A stretch of DNA of 64,000 nucleotides from contig NZ_JBFAAI010000021.1 of assembly GCF_040639655.1 (NCBI RefSeq), positions 62,001 to 126,000 of the forward strand. Reading direction: 5' to 3'. Positions 1 to 8,866 of the stretch are shown here, piece after piece (position 1 is the stretch's first letter; every line of letters starts with the position of its first letter). A program made the translations under genes and the position numbers. The stretch comes from Actinoplanes sp040639655 (GTDB lineage Bacteria; Actinomycetota; Actinomycetes; Mycobacteriales; Micromonosporaceae). A model generated the notes under the pieces. That model saw only the letters and a program-made list of their open reading frames with translations, ran no database searches and was not told the origin of the DNA.

Positions 1-2
1 CC

Positions 3-743
3 CGCTGGTGGTGGGCGTTCGGCGCGGCCGGTGCGGCCGGGCTCGTGGTGTTGCTGTCCTTCGTGCTGCCGGTGGTCGTCGAGCCGGTCTTCAACCGGTT
101 CACCCCGATGTCCGACGGTCCGCTGCGTACCGAGTTGCTGCAGCTCGCCGCCCGCGACGGCGTCCCGGTCAAGGACGTGCTGATCGCCGACGCGTCCCGG
201 CGCACCCGGGCGGTCAACGCCTACGTCTCCGGTCTCGGCCCCACCCGCCGGATCGTCGTCTACGACACCATGCTGGCCGAGGCCACCCCCGGCGAGATCG
301 TCTCGGTGACCGCCCACGAACTCGGCCATGCCAAGGACAACGACGTCCTCACCGGCACGATCATGGGCGCGCTCGGTGCCGCCGTCGCCGTGGTCGCCCT
401 CTACCTGCTCGGTTCCTGGCCATGGCTGATCCGCCTGGCGGGCGTCGACTCGATCGCCGAACCCCGGGCCATCGGCCTGCTCCTGGCCGTCACCACGATC
501 GCCGGCCTGATCTCCGGCCCGGCGCAGTCGTTCGTGTCCCGCCGGATCGAGGCCCGGGCCGACGTCCACGCCCTCGAGCTGACCGCCGACGCCCAGACCT
601 TCGAGGCGATGCAGCGCCGTCTCGGCACCGTCAACCTGTCCGACCCCGACCCGCCAGCCTGGGAGCACGCCATGTTCGCCTCGCACCCGTCCACCGTGCA
701 GCGGATGGCCGCCGCCCGAGCCTGGGCCCGGGGAGACCGCTGA
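3..743 (+). CDS. M48 family (Ste24-type) metallopeptidase, 5' truncated by window edge
   Basis: Last 246 residues of a membrane zinc protease; the true start lies left of the window. The zinc motif HELGH is at nt 315-329, and the later EARADVHA segment matches the third-ligand glutamate region of Ste24/CAAX-protease-1 enzymes. Hydrophobic segments flank the catalytic site, as expected for a membrane-embedded protease. Family members cleave prenylated or misfolded membrane substrates; the bacterial substrate is unknown. The stop TGA overlaps the ATG of the next gene (TGATG), so translation is probably coupled to pimB'. Confidence 0.88.
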   Translation, partial: RWWWAFGAAGAAGLVVLLSFVLPVVVEPVFNRFTPMSDGPLRTELLQLAARDGVPVKDVLIADASRRTRAVNAYVSGLGPTRRIVVYDTMLAEATPGEIVSVTAHELGHAKDNDVLTGTIMGALGAAVAVVALYLLGSWPWLIRLAGVDSIAEPRAIGLLLAVTTIAGLISGPAQSFVSRRIEARADVHALELTADAQTFEAMQRRLGTVNLSDPDPPAWEHAMFASHPSTVQRMAAARAWARGDR

Positions 744-1870
744 TGGCCCGCACCCTGCTCGTCACCAACGACTTCCCGCCGCGGCCCGGCGGCATCCAGC
801 AGTTCGTGCACAATCTGGCGGTGCGCCAGCCGGCCGGCTCGATCGTCGTCTACTCGTCGACCTGGCGCGGCGCCGCCGATTTCGACGCCGAGCAGCCGTT
901 CGAGGTCGTCCGCGAGAAGACCGGCCTCCTCCTGCCCACCCCGGCCGTCGCCCGCCGCGCCGCCGAACTCGCCCGCGCACACGGGTGCGACAGCATCCTC
1001 TTCGGTGCCGCCGCCCCGCTCGGCCTGCTCGCCCACGGCCTGCGCCGCAACGCCGGCATCCGCCGGGCCGTCGGCATCACCCATGGTCACGAGATCGGCT
1101 GGGCCGCGCTGCCCGGGGCACGCGGTCTGCTCCGCCGCATCGCCCGCGGCAACGACGTCATCACCTATCTCGGCGAATACCAGCGCACCCGTCTCGACAG
1201 GGCCCTGCACGGCCTCACCGACCTGCGGCGGCTCGCCCCCGGCGTCGACGTCGACAAGTTCCACCCCGGCGTCGACGGCGCCGCTGTCCGCGGACGCCAC
1301 GGGCTCAGCGACCGTCCGGTCGTCGTCTGCGTCTCCCGGCTGGTGCCCCGCAAGGGTCAGGACATGCTCATCCGTGCCCTGCCGGAGATCCGCCGCCGCG
1401 TCCCCGGGGCGGCGTTGCTGCTGGTCAGCGGCGGCCCGTACCGCAAGACGCTGGAACGGCTGGCCCGCGAGCACGACGTCGAGGCCGACGTGGTGTTCAC
1501 CGGTTCGGTGCCGTGGGCGGAACTGCCCGACCACTACGCGGCCGGTGACGTCTACGCCATGCCGTGCCGTACCCGGGCTGTCGGACTGGACGTCGAAGGC
1601 CTCGGCATCGTGTACCTGGAAGCCTCCGCGACCGGCCTGCCCGTCATCGGCGGCGACTCCGGCGGCGCCCCCGACGCCGTTCGTGACGGCGAGACCGGCT
1701 ACGTGGTCGGTGGCTCCGATGTCGCCGCCATCGCCGCCCGGACCGCCGAACTGCTCGGCGACCCGGTCAAGGCGAAGGCGATGGGCGAGGCCGGCCGCGC
1801 GTGGGTGGAACAGGAGTGGCGCTGGGAGACCCAGGCCGCCCGCCTGACCGGCCTGCTCACCACGACCTGA
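743..1870 (+). CDS. pimB: GDP-mannose-dependent phosphatidylinositol monomannoside mannosyltransferase (PimB'), GT4
   Basis: 375-residue GT-B glycosyltransferase, predicted to add the second mannose to phosphatidylinositol monomannoside on the cytoplasmic face of the membrane. Visible marks: N-terminal NDFPPRPGG loop (residues 9-17), SRLVPRKGQD donor-domain motif, and the GT4 EGLGIVYLE signature (E285 and E293, the EX7E pair). Length fits PimB' (Rv2188c) orthologues. The ATG overlaps the peptidase stop. Presence of PIM synthesis agrees with an actinobacterial envelope. A less specific GT4 mannosyltransferase is the alternative. Confidence 0.87.
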   Translation: MARTLLVTNDFPPRPGGIQQFVHNLAVRQPAGSIVVYSSTWRGAADFDAEQPFEVVREKTGLLLPTPAVARRAAELARAHGCDSILFGAAAPLGLLAHGLRRNAGIRRAVGITHGHEIGWAALPGARGLLRRIARGNDVITYLGEYQRTRLDRALHGLTDLRRLAPGVDVDKFHPGVDGAAVRGRHGLSDRPVVVCVSRLVPRKGQDMLIRALPEIRRRVPGAALLLVSGGPYRKTLERLAREHDVEADVVFTGSVPWAELPDHYAAGDVYAMPCRTRAVGLDVEGLGIVYLEASATGLPVIGGDSGGAPDAVRDGETGYVVGGSDVAAIAARTAELLGDPVKAKAMGEAGRAWVEQEWRWETQAARLTGLLTTT

Positions 1871-1920
1871 TCTCCCTCCCCGGTCCCGCGAAAGACGAGG
1901 GGCCTCCCGATGCCTTCCGC

Positions 1921-2034
1921 GCGGCGGTGCCCAAGGCCGCCCCGGAGCGGGCCTCACTGCCGACCGGCCCGGTTCTTGCGGTGGTGCCCAAGGCCGCCCG
2001 AGAGCAGGCCTTACTGCCAGCCGGCCCGGTTGCT
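1921..2034. repeat. 57-bp direct tandem duplication covering the DUF4240 gene 3' end
   Basis: Two copies begin at 1921 and 1978 with only scattered mismatches; both carry GGTGCCCAAGGCCGCC and ACTGCC...CCGGCCCGGTT. The right copy contains the last codons and stop of the DUF4240 gene (stop at 2011); the left copy lies wholly in the gap after pimB. The likely history is a duplication of the gene end into the intergenic space. Confidence 0.8.
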
Positions 2035-2553
2035 GTGGCTCTCGCGGCTGATGCCGGAGCCGGTCTGCGGGTAGTCGCCGAACCGGCTGTTGTGGAGGTG
2101 GGCGAAGAAGTAACACATCTCCTCCCACTCGGCGTCCATGATCGCTTTGGCCGGGTCGGCCTTGACCGCCTCGTAGAACGAGCGGCCCGCGGCCACGATG
2201 AAGCCCCGGGCGTAGAGGAAGCCGTCGTCCGAGCCGTCGGTGAACTCGTGGATGTCCTCCCGGTCGATGTCATGGAGCTTGCGCTCGAGGACGCGATCCA
2301 AAACGGTCAGCTCGGCCGCGGACAGGCCGGCGCAGGCGGCCCGCAGCCGCTCGGTGAACTTGTCGAGCCAGGCGTCGAGGGCGTACAGCGCCTCGTCATC
2401 CTCCCCGTCCGGGTCCGGCGTGCGGTCGACCAGCAAGTGCCGGATCCGGGCGGGCTCCGGCCCCAGCTCGGCCCACGCGGACTCGATCAGCTGCCAGAAA
2501 CGGTCCTCTTCCGCGGAGGTGGGAATCTTCGCGCCGGATGCATCGGTGGTCAT
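2011..2553 (-). CDS. DUF4240 domain protein
   Basis: 180 residues, reading from the ATG at 2553 (MTTDASG); an upstream in-frame extension is low-complexity and rejected. The core has the DUF4240 pattern: FWQLIESAW near the N-terminus, then FTDGSDDGFLYARGFIVAAGR and FYEAVKADPAKA, which resembles the conserved SDDGF..RGWLI..G block. The function of the family is unknown. Soluble, acidic, no signal peptide. It converges on pimB, with the gap holding a tandem duplication of its own 3' end. Confidence 0.8.
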   Translation of the reverse strand: MTTDASGAKIPTSAEEDRFWQLIESAWAELGPEPARIRHLLVDRTPDPDGEDDEALYALDAWLDKFTERLRAACAGLSAAELTVLDRVLERKLHDIDREDIHEFTDGSDDGFLYARGFIVAAGRSFYEAVKADPAKAIMDAEWEEMCYFFAHLHNSRFGDYPQTGSGISRESHSNRAGWQ

Positions 2554-2632
2554 GGCCGGGAACCTAACAGCAGGGTCTGACAGAACGAGGAGACCCCGAA
2601 AGCTACGGGGGCGCAGCCCGTCACGGGCGGCC

Positions 2633-2760
2633 GGCGGGCCGGGCGGCGCCGGCGGGTCCGGGCGCTTGGCCACGGGTGGCGGTGGCGGGTCGGGCGGCGC
2701 TAGCGGGTCCGGGGCGCCTGGCCGCGGGTCGGCGGAGGTGGCGGGTCCGGCGGCGACGAG
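2633..2760. repeat. Degenerate GC-rich tandem repeat (about 51-56 bp period)
   Basis: GGCGGGTCCGGG/GGCGGGTCGGG units recur at about 2633, 2684 and 2740, between the DUF4240 start and the thioredoxin start. No convincing reading frame uses it. It fills most of the 220-base gap between these divergent genes. Confidence 0.55.
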
Positions 2761-2773
2761 CCAAGATCAAGGG

Positions 2774-3103
2774 ATGACCGACGGCGTACGGCTGGAGCCC
2801 GCCCTCCTGGCGCGGCTGGGGGTGGAGCCGGCCCCGGCCACCCTGCTCCAGTTCTCCACGGCGTTCTGTGCACCGTGCCGTGCCGTGCGCCGGATCAGTG
2901 CCGAGGTCGCGGCCCTGCTCCCGGGCGTCCGGCACGTCGAGGTGGACGCCGAGAGCCACCTCGGCGAGGTCCGGGAGCTGGACGTCCGGCAGACCCCGAC
3001 CCTGCTGATCCTCGACGCCGAGGGCCGTGAGGTCCGCCGCGCGACCGGCGTGCCGACGAAGCCGCAACTGATCGCCGCACTCGCGGGCCTTCTGCAGCGG
3101 TGA
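2774..3103 (+). CDS. Thioredoxin-fold protein
   Basis: 109 residues, a single thioredoxin domain with the redox motif C32-A-P-C35 and a cis-proline loop (QTPTLLI). No signal peptide or membrane segment, so probably a cytoplasmic thiol-disulfide oxidoreductase. ATG at 2774 was chosen because the upstream extension reads through the repeat and is low complexity. CAPC differs from the CGPC of general thioredoxins, pointing to a specialised member. No partner reductase is nearby. Confidence 0.85.
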   Translation: MTDGVRLEPALLARLGVEPAPATLLQFSTAFCAPCRAVRRISAEVAALLPGVRHVEVDAESHLGEVRELDVRQTPTLLILDAEGREVRRATGVPTKPQLIAALAGLLQR

Positions 3104-3150
3104 AGTCCGACACGGCGGGCGCCCGGACCTGACCCGCGAATGACCGGTGG

Positions 3151-4425
3151 TCAGCCGGCCGGATGGTGGTGCCGCGGCGGTTCGACGGGCATCGCGTCGG
3201 CGGGCGTCGGATCGAGGAGCGGCACCAAGGGGTCCGGTGCGGGCGCGCCGGTGCGGGTCAGGCGCCGGGAGCCGCGGACCGCGAGCATGGCGATGGCCGC
3301 GATGAGCAGGACGGCCGCACAGACGGTCAGCACCGGGTCGATGCCGAACCGGTCGGAGAGCGGCCCGGCCAGCGCGTTGCCCACCGGCATGGCCAGGAAC
3401 GACGCCAGATAGTCCCAGGAGCTGACCCGGCCCAGAGCCCGGTGCGGCACGTTCTCCTGCAGGGAGGTGTCCCAGGCGACGTCGTAGAAGAGCAGGCCGG
3501 CGTACCCGATCACGGCGCCGATCATGATGGCCGCGAGGGTGCCGGGCCAGACGTACGCGAAAGCCCACACCGACATCAGCGGCAGTGCCAGCAGGCCGGC
3601 GAAGAGCAGGCGGCGCGGCCGGAACCGCATCCCGATGGCCGAGCCGATCACGCCGCCCAGGCCCTCGGCCGCGGCGATCCAGCCGATCGCGTGGGCGCCG
3701 CCGAGCCGCTCCATCGCGACCACCAGTACGAGCACCAGGATCACGCCGTTGGCGAGGTGGTACGCCGTGGCGCCGAGCAGGTTGGCGAGCAGCCAGTCGC
3801 GGCTGCGGATCTCGCGCCATCCGGAGGTCAGTTCGGCCAGCATGGGGGAGCGGGGGCCGCGCGGGGCCCGTACCCGGATCAGGGCGGCGGCGACCAGGGA
3901 GGCCAGGAAGCTGACCGCGTTGATGGAGAAACCGGCCGGCGCGCCGAAGGCCGCGACGGTGATGCCGGCCGTGGCCGGACCGGCGACGCCGCACGCGGAC
4001 TGCAGCAGGCTGAGGGTGGCGTTGGCCTTCTGGCGTTCCTCGGCCGGGACGAGCAGCGGTTTGAGGGAGCTCATCGCCGGGCTGAAGAAGCTGCCGGCGC
4101 CGGCCGAGACGACGGTGAGGGCGCAGAGACCGGCCAGGTGGTAGCCGCCGCCGGCGAACATGGCCGCGATGCCGGCGGTGGCGGCGAACCGGATCAGGTC
4201 GGAGACGACCATGACGCGCTGGGGCTGGAGCCGGTCGGCCCAGATGCCGCCGAAAAGTGTGCCGGCCAGCAGCGTGAGGATGTTCGTCGCCATGACGATG
4301 CCGAGGTCGTGGGCGCCGCGGCCGGTGGTGTTGACGACGGCGACGGCGAGGGCGACGGTCTGGAACGCGTTGCCGAGCCAGGAGAGCCCCTGGCCGACGG
4401 CGAGCAGCCGGAAGTCACGAGTCAT
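3151..4425 (-). CDS. MFS transporter (EntS-like drug/siderophore exporter class)
   Basis: 424 residues with about twelve hydrophobic segments and the loop 2-3 motif GGIWADRLQPQRVM, typical of the MFS_3 group. The internal SFFSPAMSSLKPLLV block is also seen in EntS-like exporters. It is divergent from a MarR gene with a 70-bp gap containing a palindrome, so it is probably an efflux pump under that regulator's control. Substrate unknown. His/Pro-rich C-terminal tail. Confidence 0.85.
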   Translation of the reverse strand: MTRDFRLLAVGQGLSWLGNAFQTVALAVAVVNTTGRGAHDLGIVMATNILTLLAGTLFGGIWADRLQPQRVMVVSDLIRFAATAGIAAMFAGGGYHLAGLCALTVVSAGAGSFFSPAMSSLKPLLVPAEERQKANATLSLLQSACGVAGPATAGITVAAFGAPAGFSINAVSFLASLVAAALIRVRAPRGPRSPMLAELTSGWREIRSRDWLLANLLGATAYHLANGVILVLVLVVAMERLGGAHAIGWIAAAEGLGGVIGSAIGMRFRPRRLLFAGLLALPLMSVWAFAYVWPGTLAAIMIGAVIGYAGLLFYDVAWDTSLQENVPHRALGRVSSWDYLASFLAMPVGNALAGPLSDRFGIDPVLTVCAAVLLIAAIAMLAVRGSRRLTRTGAPAPDPLVPLLDPTPADAMPVEPPRHHHPAG

Positions 4426-4436
4426 GACGGCGAGAT

Positions 4437-4454
4437 TAGTTCACCGTCTAACTA
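4437..4454. promoter_or_regulatory. Putative MarR operator
   Basis: TAGTT, eight bases, AACTA: a perfect 5-bp inverted repeat just upstream of the MFS start and 42 bases before the MarR start. AT-rich for this genome and overlapping the expected promoters of both genes. Confidence 0.5.
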
Positions 4455-4495
4455 TCCGCCATCTAATAATCAGAGACGTGGCACACTTGGTCGGT

Positions 4496-4990
4496 ATGGA
4501 AGACAGCGTGGATCAGCATGTGGCCCGGTGGGCGACGTTCTGGAAGGACGAACCGGCCTTCGCGCCCGAGGTCGAGGGAGCTCTGGTCCGGATGAAGCAC
4601 ATTCAGCGCTGGATCGACCGGGCCGATCTGTCGATCTTCACGGAGGGCTTCACGCCCCAGGACTTCAAGACGCTGCACGTGCTGATGGTGCAACCGTGGC
4701 CCACCGAGGCGACCCCCGCGCAGCTGGCCGAGGCGGCGAACGTGACCCGCGCGGCGATGACCAGCCGGCTCGACCGGCTGGCCGAGGCGGGGCTGATCAC
4801 GCGGCAGATGGACGGCGCCGACCGGCGGCGGATCCTCGTCCGGCCCACCCAGGAGGGCAGGAAGATGTGGAACAAATACATCTTCAAGGGCATGGCGGTC
4901 GACCAGCGGGCCCTGCGCGGCTTGAGCGTCGAGGAGCTGGGGCAGCTCAACGGTCTCCTGCGGAAGGTCCTGCTCGCGCTGGAGGAGTGA
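4496..4990 (+). CDS. MarR family transcriptional regulator
   Basis: 164 residues. Winged-helix core: helix-turn-helix ATPAQLAEAANVTRAAMTSRLDRL followed by the wing GLITRQMDGADRRRILVRPT, the classic MarR DxRRxxV/L pattern. Dimerisation helices at both ends. It faces the MFS exporter gene and probably represses it, being released by a ligand. Start taken at ATG 4496; an upstream GTG would add six residues. Confidence 0.88.
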   Translation: MEDSVDQHVARWATFWKDEPAFAPEVEGALVRMKHIQRWIDRADLSIFTEGFTPQDFKTLHVLMVQPWPTEATPAQLAEAANVTRAAMTSRLDRLAEAGLITRQMDGADRRRILVRPTQEGRKMWNKYIFKGMAVDQRALRGLSVEELGQLNGLLRKVLLALEE

Positions 4991-5138
4991 GGGGGCGCGT
5001 GGAGGCGGCAGCCATCGTCGCGGCCGCTTGGGCTTCGGTCGCGTGCCTCGGCGCGGCCTTCGGGCTCTGCCGGGGCCGCGACGCTAATATCTCGATTCGG
5101 CGCCTGAAAAACAGAAACGCCGAATCTGTCGGGATTGT

Positions 5139-5807
5139 CTAGAACTTAGGCGCGTCGGGCGCTTCGAGCAGGCCCAGTCGCAGCGCGGTCATGAGCGCCT
5201 GTGCCCGGTTCGCGGCACCCAGCTTCTCGTACAGCTTCGAGATGTGGGTCTTGGCCGTCGACTCGGAGACGAACAGCTGCTTGGCGATGCCGGCGACGCT
5301 CATGCCGTCGGCCAGCAACCGCAGCACCTGGCCCTCGCGAGGCGAGAGCTGCGGGCCGGACGGAGCGAGGCGCCGCTTCATGGCCTCGGCCAGATCGGCC
5401 GCCGTGAACGCGCTCGGTGCCGACGCCGCGTGCCGGGCGGCCGCCACCACCTCGTCGGCCGGTGCGGTCTTGGGCACGAACGCGCTGGCCCCGGCCTCGA
5501 GAGCGCCGAAGAGCTGGTCGTCGCCCGCATACATGGTCAGGACCACGATGCCCATGTTGGCGTTGTTCTTCCGCAACGCGCGGGTCGCCTCCAGGCCGCT
5601 GCCGTCGGGCAGGCGCAGGTCCATGATCACGACATCGGGCTGCAGCGCACCGGCCTGGCGCACCGCTTCCGCCGCCGTGGCGGCCTCGCCGACGACCTCG
5701 AACTGCCGGTCGCGCTCGAATGCGTGTCGCAGCCCTTTACGGATCAGGTCGTGATCGTCGACAAGGAGGACCTTGGTGCGCGTCGTCGGCGCAGGACTGG
5801 TCGACAT
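5139..5807 (-). CDS. NarL/LuxR-type response regulator
   Basis: 222 residues. Receiver domain with acidic pair D17/D18, phospho-acceptor D63 in VVIMDLRLPDG, and a conserved Thr/Lys switch (VLTMY, VPKTA). C-terminal LuxR helix-turn-helix LSPREGQVLRLLADGMSVAGIAKQLFVSESTAKTHISKL. It follows its cognate histidine kinase by 7 bases, forming an operon. Targets cannot be read from the window. Confidence 0.93.
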   Translation of the reverse strand: MSTSPAPTTRTKVLLVDDHDLIRKGLRHAFERDRQFEVVGEAATAAEAVRQAGALQPDVVIMDLRLPDGSGLEATRALRKNNANMGIVVLTMYAGDDQLFGALEAGASAFVPKTAPADEVVAAARHAASAPSAFTAADLAEAMKRRLAPSGPQLSPREGQVLRLLADGMSVAGIAKQLFVSESTAKTHISKLYEKLGAANRAQALMTALRLGLLEAPDAPKF

Positions 5808-5814
5808 GCTCGGG

Positions 5815-7536
5815 TTACTCCCCTTCTGGAGCTGAAACGCTATCCCGCACGCTATCGCGCCGAGGCGGGGTTCCGAGCACTACGGCGACGGTTGTCCCGC
5901 TGGGGTGTCGCGGCGTGATCTTGAGACGGCCTCGGATGCGTTCGGCGCGTTCCGCCATGATGGTAAGACCGTAACGGCCGTCGGGGCGGGTGTCCGCGAA
6001 CCCCTTGCCGTCGTCGGACACCTCGATCTCCGCGTACGGCGGGTCGACGGTGCATGTCACCCACAGGTTCGACGCACCGGCGTGCTTGCGCGCGTTGGTG
6101 ATCGCCTCCTGGGCGATCCGGAGCAGTTCGGCCTCGGTCGCGGCGGGCAGGCGGGCGGTCGACTCGTCGAAGGTGAAGTGCACCCGCAGGCCGGCGCTCG
6201 TGCCCAGGGTCCGCGCGTACTCCGCGATGGCCGCGGCCAGACCGCCGTTGCGGTCGACCTCGGACCGCAGCTCGAACAGGCTCAGACGCAGCTCGGTGAT
6301 CACCCGGGTCACCTCGGCCCGCAGTGTCCGCAGCTCCTCGGCGGTCTCCTCGGCTCCCTCCGGCAGGGTCGCCTGCGCGTTGTCGATGCCGTAGCCGACC
6401 ATCACCAGCTCCTGCGCGACCCCGTCGTGGATCTCGCGGGCCAGGCGCTGGCGCTCCTCGTTGGTGGCGAGCGAGCGGACGTCGTCGAAGAGCAGGGCGG
6501 CCTCCAGGCGCAGCGAGGCCGGGCCGGTCACCTCGGTCACGGCCTGGACCACCGAGGACGGGTACGCCCCGGAGGCATCCGTCTCCAGGATCACGAGGCC
6601 GATCGTCCGGACCCCGGCGACCAGCGGCACCACCAGCGACGACACGTCGCCACCGGGGTGGCTGCGGGCCTGCGACCGGCTCGCCGTCTGCGGCTGCTGG
6701 GTGGCCCAGGCGTCGGCGATGCCGGAGTCCGCGTCGAGGGTGGTCTCCCAGTCGACGCGTTCCGCCCCGGTCTGCGCCAGCACCACGAGCCGTCCGCCGC
6801 CGCTGGCCGACAGCACCGCCGCCCGGTGGCCGGGCGCGACCGCGCGCAGCTCCTCGAGCAGGTGCTCGGAGATGCCGCCGGGGTCGAGGGTGGCGCCCGG
6901 CAGGGAACGGGCCACGCTGCGCAGCTGGGTCAGCAGGCGGGTGGCCTCCGCGTACGGCTGCGGGGTGGGCTCCGGCGGCTGCAGCAGCTGACGCATCGTC
7001 TCGGCGGCGAACGTGATGATCGCGCCGAGCACCAGCCACTGGCCGCACGCGGCCAGATAGCCGGGCTGGCGCAGCGTCTCGGCGGACGGGCCGGCGACCG
7101 CGCCGCCGACCACCATGGCGACCGCCGCGACGCCGAGCAGCGCGATGCCCTCGGCCGTGCGGCGCCGCAGGGCCGCGGTCAGCAGTGGCACCGCCAGGTA
7201 CGGCAGGACGGCCTCCGCGCCGAACCCGGCGTCGACCCGGTCGGCGGTGACCGCCGCGGCGGCGACCGATCCGGCGGCGAGGCAGGTCACCACCACCTCA
7301 CCGAACCGGCCGAGCGGGGCCAGGACGGCATGGCCGCGGGCGATGAACGAGGGCACCGCGGCGACCGCCAGCAGCGCGATCCAGCCGAGCTGGACCGGGT
7401 CGCCGGTGGCGGTCAGGGTCAGGGCGGCGACCAGCGCGAGCATGACGGCGCGGGCGGCGGCTTCGGCCGGTCGGATGCGCACGGGACCACTGGCGAGGGC
7501 TGGCACGTGACGGATGGTAGCGGCCGGGGCGGACAT
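5815..7536 (-). CDS. Membrane sensor histidine kinase (HisKA_3, NarL partner)
   Basis: 573 residues from the ATG at 7536; a longer frame would run into the divergent gene and is rejected. The N-terminal ~200 residues hold about six hydrophobic segments, then a GAF-like region, then the dimerisation helix with EIHDGVAQELV (phospho-acceptor His), N-box ITNARKHA, and G boxes SDDGKGF and GRYGLTIMAERA. Known family role: phosphorylates the adjacent NarL-type regulator. The signal is unknown; the GAF-like domain may bind a small ligand. Confidence 0.9.
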   Translation of the reverse strand: MSAPAATIRHVPALASGPVRIRPAEAAARAVMLALVAALTLTATGDPVQLGWIALLAVAAVPSFIARGHAVLAPLGRFGEVVVTCLAAGSVAAAAVTADRVDAGFGAEAVLPYLAVPLLTAALRRRTAEGIALLGVAAVAMVVGGAVAGPSAETLRQPGYLAACGQWLVLGAIITFAAETMRQLLQPPEPTPQPYAEATRLLTQLRSVARSLPGATLDPGGISEHLLEELRAVAPGHRAAVLSASGGGRLVVLAQTGAERVDWETTLDADSGIADAWATQQPQTASRSQARSHPGGDVSSLVVPLVAGVRTIGLVILETDASGAYPSSVVQAVTEVTGPASLRLEAALLFDDVRSLATNEERQRLAREIHDGVAQELVMVGYGIDNAQATLPEGAEETAEELRTLRAEVTRVITELRLSLFELRSEVDRNGGLAAAIAEYARTLGTSAGLRVHFTFDESTARLPAATEAELLRIAQEAITNARKHAGASNLWVTCTVDPPYAEIEVSDDGKGFADTRPDGRYGLTIMAERAERIRGRLKITPRHPSGTTVAVVLGTPPRRDSVRDSVSAPEGE

Positions 7537-7587
7537 CGGCTCGTTCCGCGCCACGCCCCGGTCGCGCGATCCTTCGTCCCCGGCGGG

Positions 7588-7593
7588 TAGCCT
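7588..7593 (+). promoter_or_regulatory. -10 box of a leaderless promoter for the SRPBCC gene
   Basis: TAGCCT ends 7 bases before the ATG at 7601 and there is no Shine-Dalgarno sequence, so transcription probably starts at the start codon. Confidence 0.5.
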
Positions 7594-7600
7594 CGCCTGC

Positions 7601-8053
7601 ATGGCGGACACCTCGACGCAGTCGATTCAGGTCCATGCGCCCCTGGCCCGGGTGGCGGCGGTGATCTGTGACTTTGCGCGCTACCCCGAGTGGGCGGAGT
7701 CGATCAAGAAGGTGCAGGTCCTCGAGGAGTACGAGGACGGTTATGCCGCCCAGGTGCGCTTCCAGATCGACGCCACCGTGCTCGTCGACGAGTACACCCT
7801 GGAGTACGCGTACGCCGACGACCTCTCCCGGATCGAGTGGCACCTGGTCGAGCCGTCGAAGACGCAGCGTTCCCAGGAGGGCTCCTACGACCTGGTGGAG
7901 AACGCCGACGGCAGCACCTCCGTGACGTACACCCTTGCGGTTGATCTTGCGATCGGGATGCTCGGGATGTTCCGGCGCAAGGCCGAGAAAATGATCATGG
8001 ATACGGCGCTGAAGGAGCTCAAGCGCCGCGTCGAGAGCATGCCCGCGGCCTGA
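7601..8053 (+). CDS. SRPBCC (cyclase/dehydrase-like) family protein
   Basis: 150 residues. The N-terminal strand (IQVHAPLARVAAVICDFARYPEWAESIKKVQVLE) is diagnostic of the START/Bet v1 fold. The family binds hydrophobic ligands in a central cavity; no catalytic residues can be assigned. It corresponds in context to Rv2185c, which lies near pimB' in mycobacteria. It heads a run of same-strand genes through the glucokinase. Confidence 0.83.
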   Translation: MADTSTQSIQVHAPLARVAAVICDFARYPEWAESIKKVQVLEEYEDGYAAQVRFQIDATVLVDEYTLEYAYADDLSRIEWHLVEPSKTQRSQEGSYDLVENADGSTSVTYTLAVDLAIGMLGMFRRKAEKMIMDTALKELKRRVESMPAA

Positions 8054-8076
8054 CCGCGGGCCGAGGGGAGCGCGAG

Positions 8077-8841
8077 ATGTCCGGATCAGCTCGGGAAGAG
8101 GCCGAACGGCTGGTCGCGGCGGTCCTCGCACGCGCCTCGGCGGCGTCGGCCGGCCACTCCGCGGGGAACGGCTTCGGCCTCCTGGGTGAATCCGTGGCCG
8201 GCCTGATCGGCGTGCTCAACCGCGGCGACTGGTCGACCGGGAGCGCCGAGTGCTGCGTCTGCCCGGTCTGCAAGGCGATCGCGGCCGTGCGCGACCCCAG
8301 CCCGGAGACGGCCGAGCGGCTCGCCGCCAGTGCCGGCGACATCGCCAGTGGCGTCGCCGGTCTGATGCGGGCGTTCTCCTCGATGGCCGCGGAGAACCCC
8401 CGGCCGCCGGCCCCGCGTACCCGGCCCACGCCCGCCCCGGACCAGGCCTGGTCCGCCGCCACCCGCGTCGAGCAGCAGGAGGAGCCGCCGGCCCCGGCGG
8501 GTGCCGGCGGGGACCCGTGGGCGGCGGCCAGCGCGGCCGACGCCCGCGAGGCGGCCACCGCCGCCCGGGCCCGCGCCGCCGCGGCCGAGGAGGCGGTGGC
8601 GAGAGCGGTCGCCCAGGCCAAGGCCCGGGCGGCCCGGCACGCCGGGACCGGGGACCATGGCGCCCCGGCGCCGGCTGCCGCAGGATCCCGGACGGGCGAC
8701 GTCTGGGCCATGGCCACCACGGAGGTGGCCGCAGACGACGCGGCCGAGCCCCGTAGCGTGGATCATGAGCTGGGCGCCTCGGCGCCTGAGGACCGCGACC
8801 CGGGAGTGGGCGACGACGCCCGCCCGGGCGGCGCGGTGTGA
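8077..8841 (+). CDS. Conserved actinobacterial protein with a Cys cluster (DUF5304-like)
   Basis: 254 residues, start ATG 8077 with upstream GGGGAGCGAG. The N-terminal half carries a CCVCPVC cluster (four Cys in seven residues) followed by a helical segment; the C-terminal half is Ala-rich and probably coiled coil or disordered. The position between a cyclase/dehydrase gene and a ROK glucokinase recurs in other actinomycetes, where the protein is listed as a family of unknown function. The Cys cluster may bind a metal; this is inference. Confidence 0.65.
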   Translation: MSGSAREEAERLVAAVLARASAASAGHSAGNGFGLLGESVAGLIGVLNRGDWSTGSAECCVCPVCKAIAAVRDPSPETAERLAASAGDIASGVAGLMRAFSSMAAENPRPPAPRTRPTPAPDQAWSAATRVEQQEEPPAPAGAGGDPWAAASAADAREAATAARARAAAAEEAVARAVAQAKARAARHAGTGDHGAPAPAAAGSRTGDVWAMATTEVAADDAAEPRSVDHELGASAPEDRDPGVGDDARPGGAV

Positions 8842-8866
8842 ACTGTTTGCAGAGGGGACGGGCAGC

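Noticed and set aside
401..2128. Long minus-strand open frame over pimB and the peptidase
   Set aside because: Low-complexity Arg/Pro/Gly composition, no domain, and opposite to well supported genes; typical antisense frame in GC-rich DNA.
5905..7590. 561-codon plus-strand frame antisense to the histidine kinase
   Set aside because: Gln/Arg/Gly-rich composition without domains; the kinase on the other strand is unambiguous.
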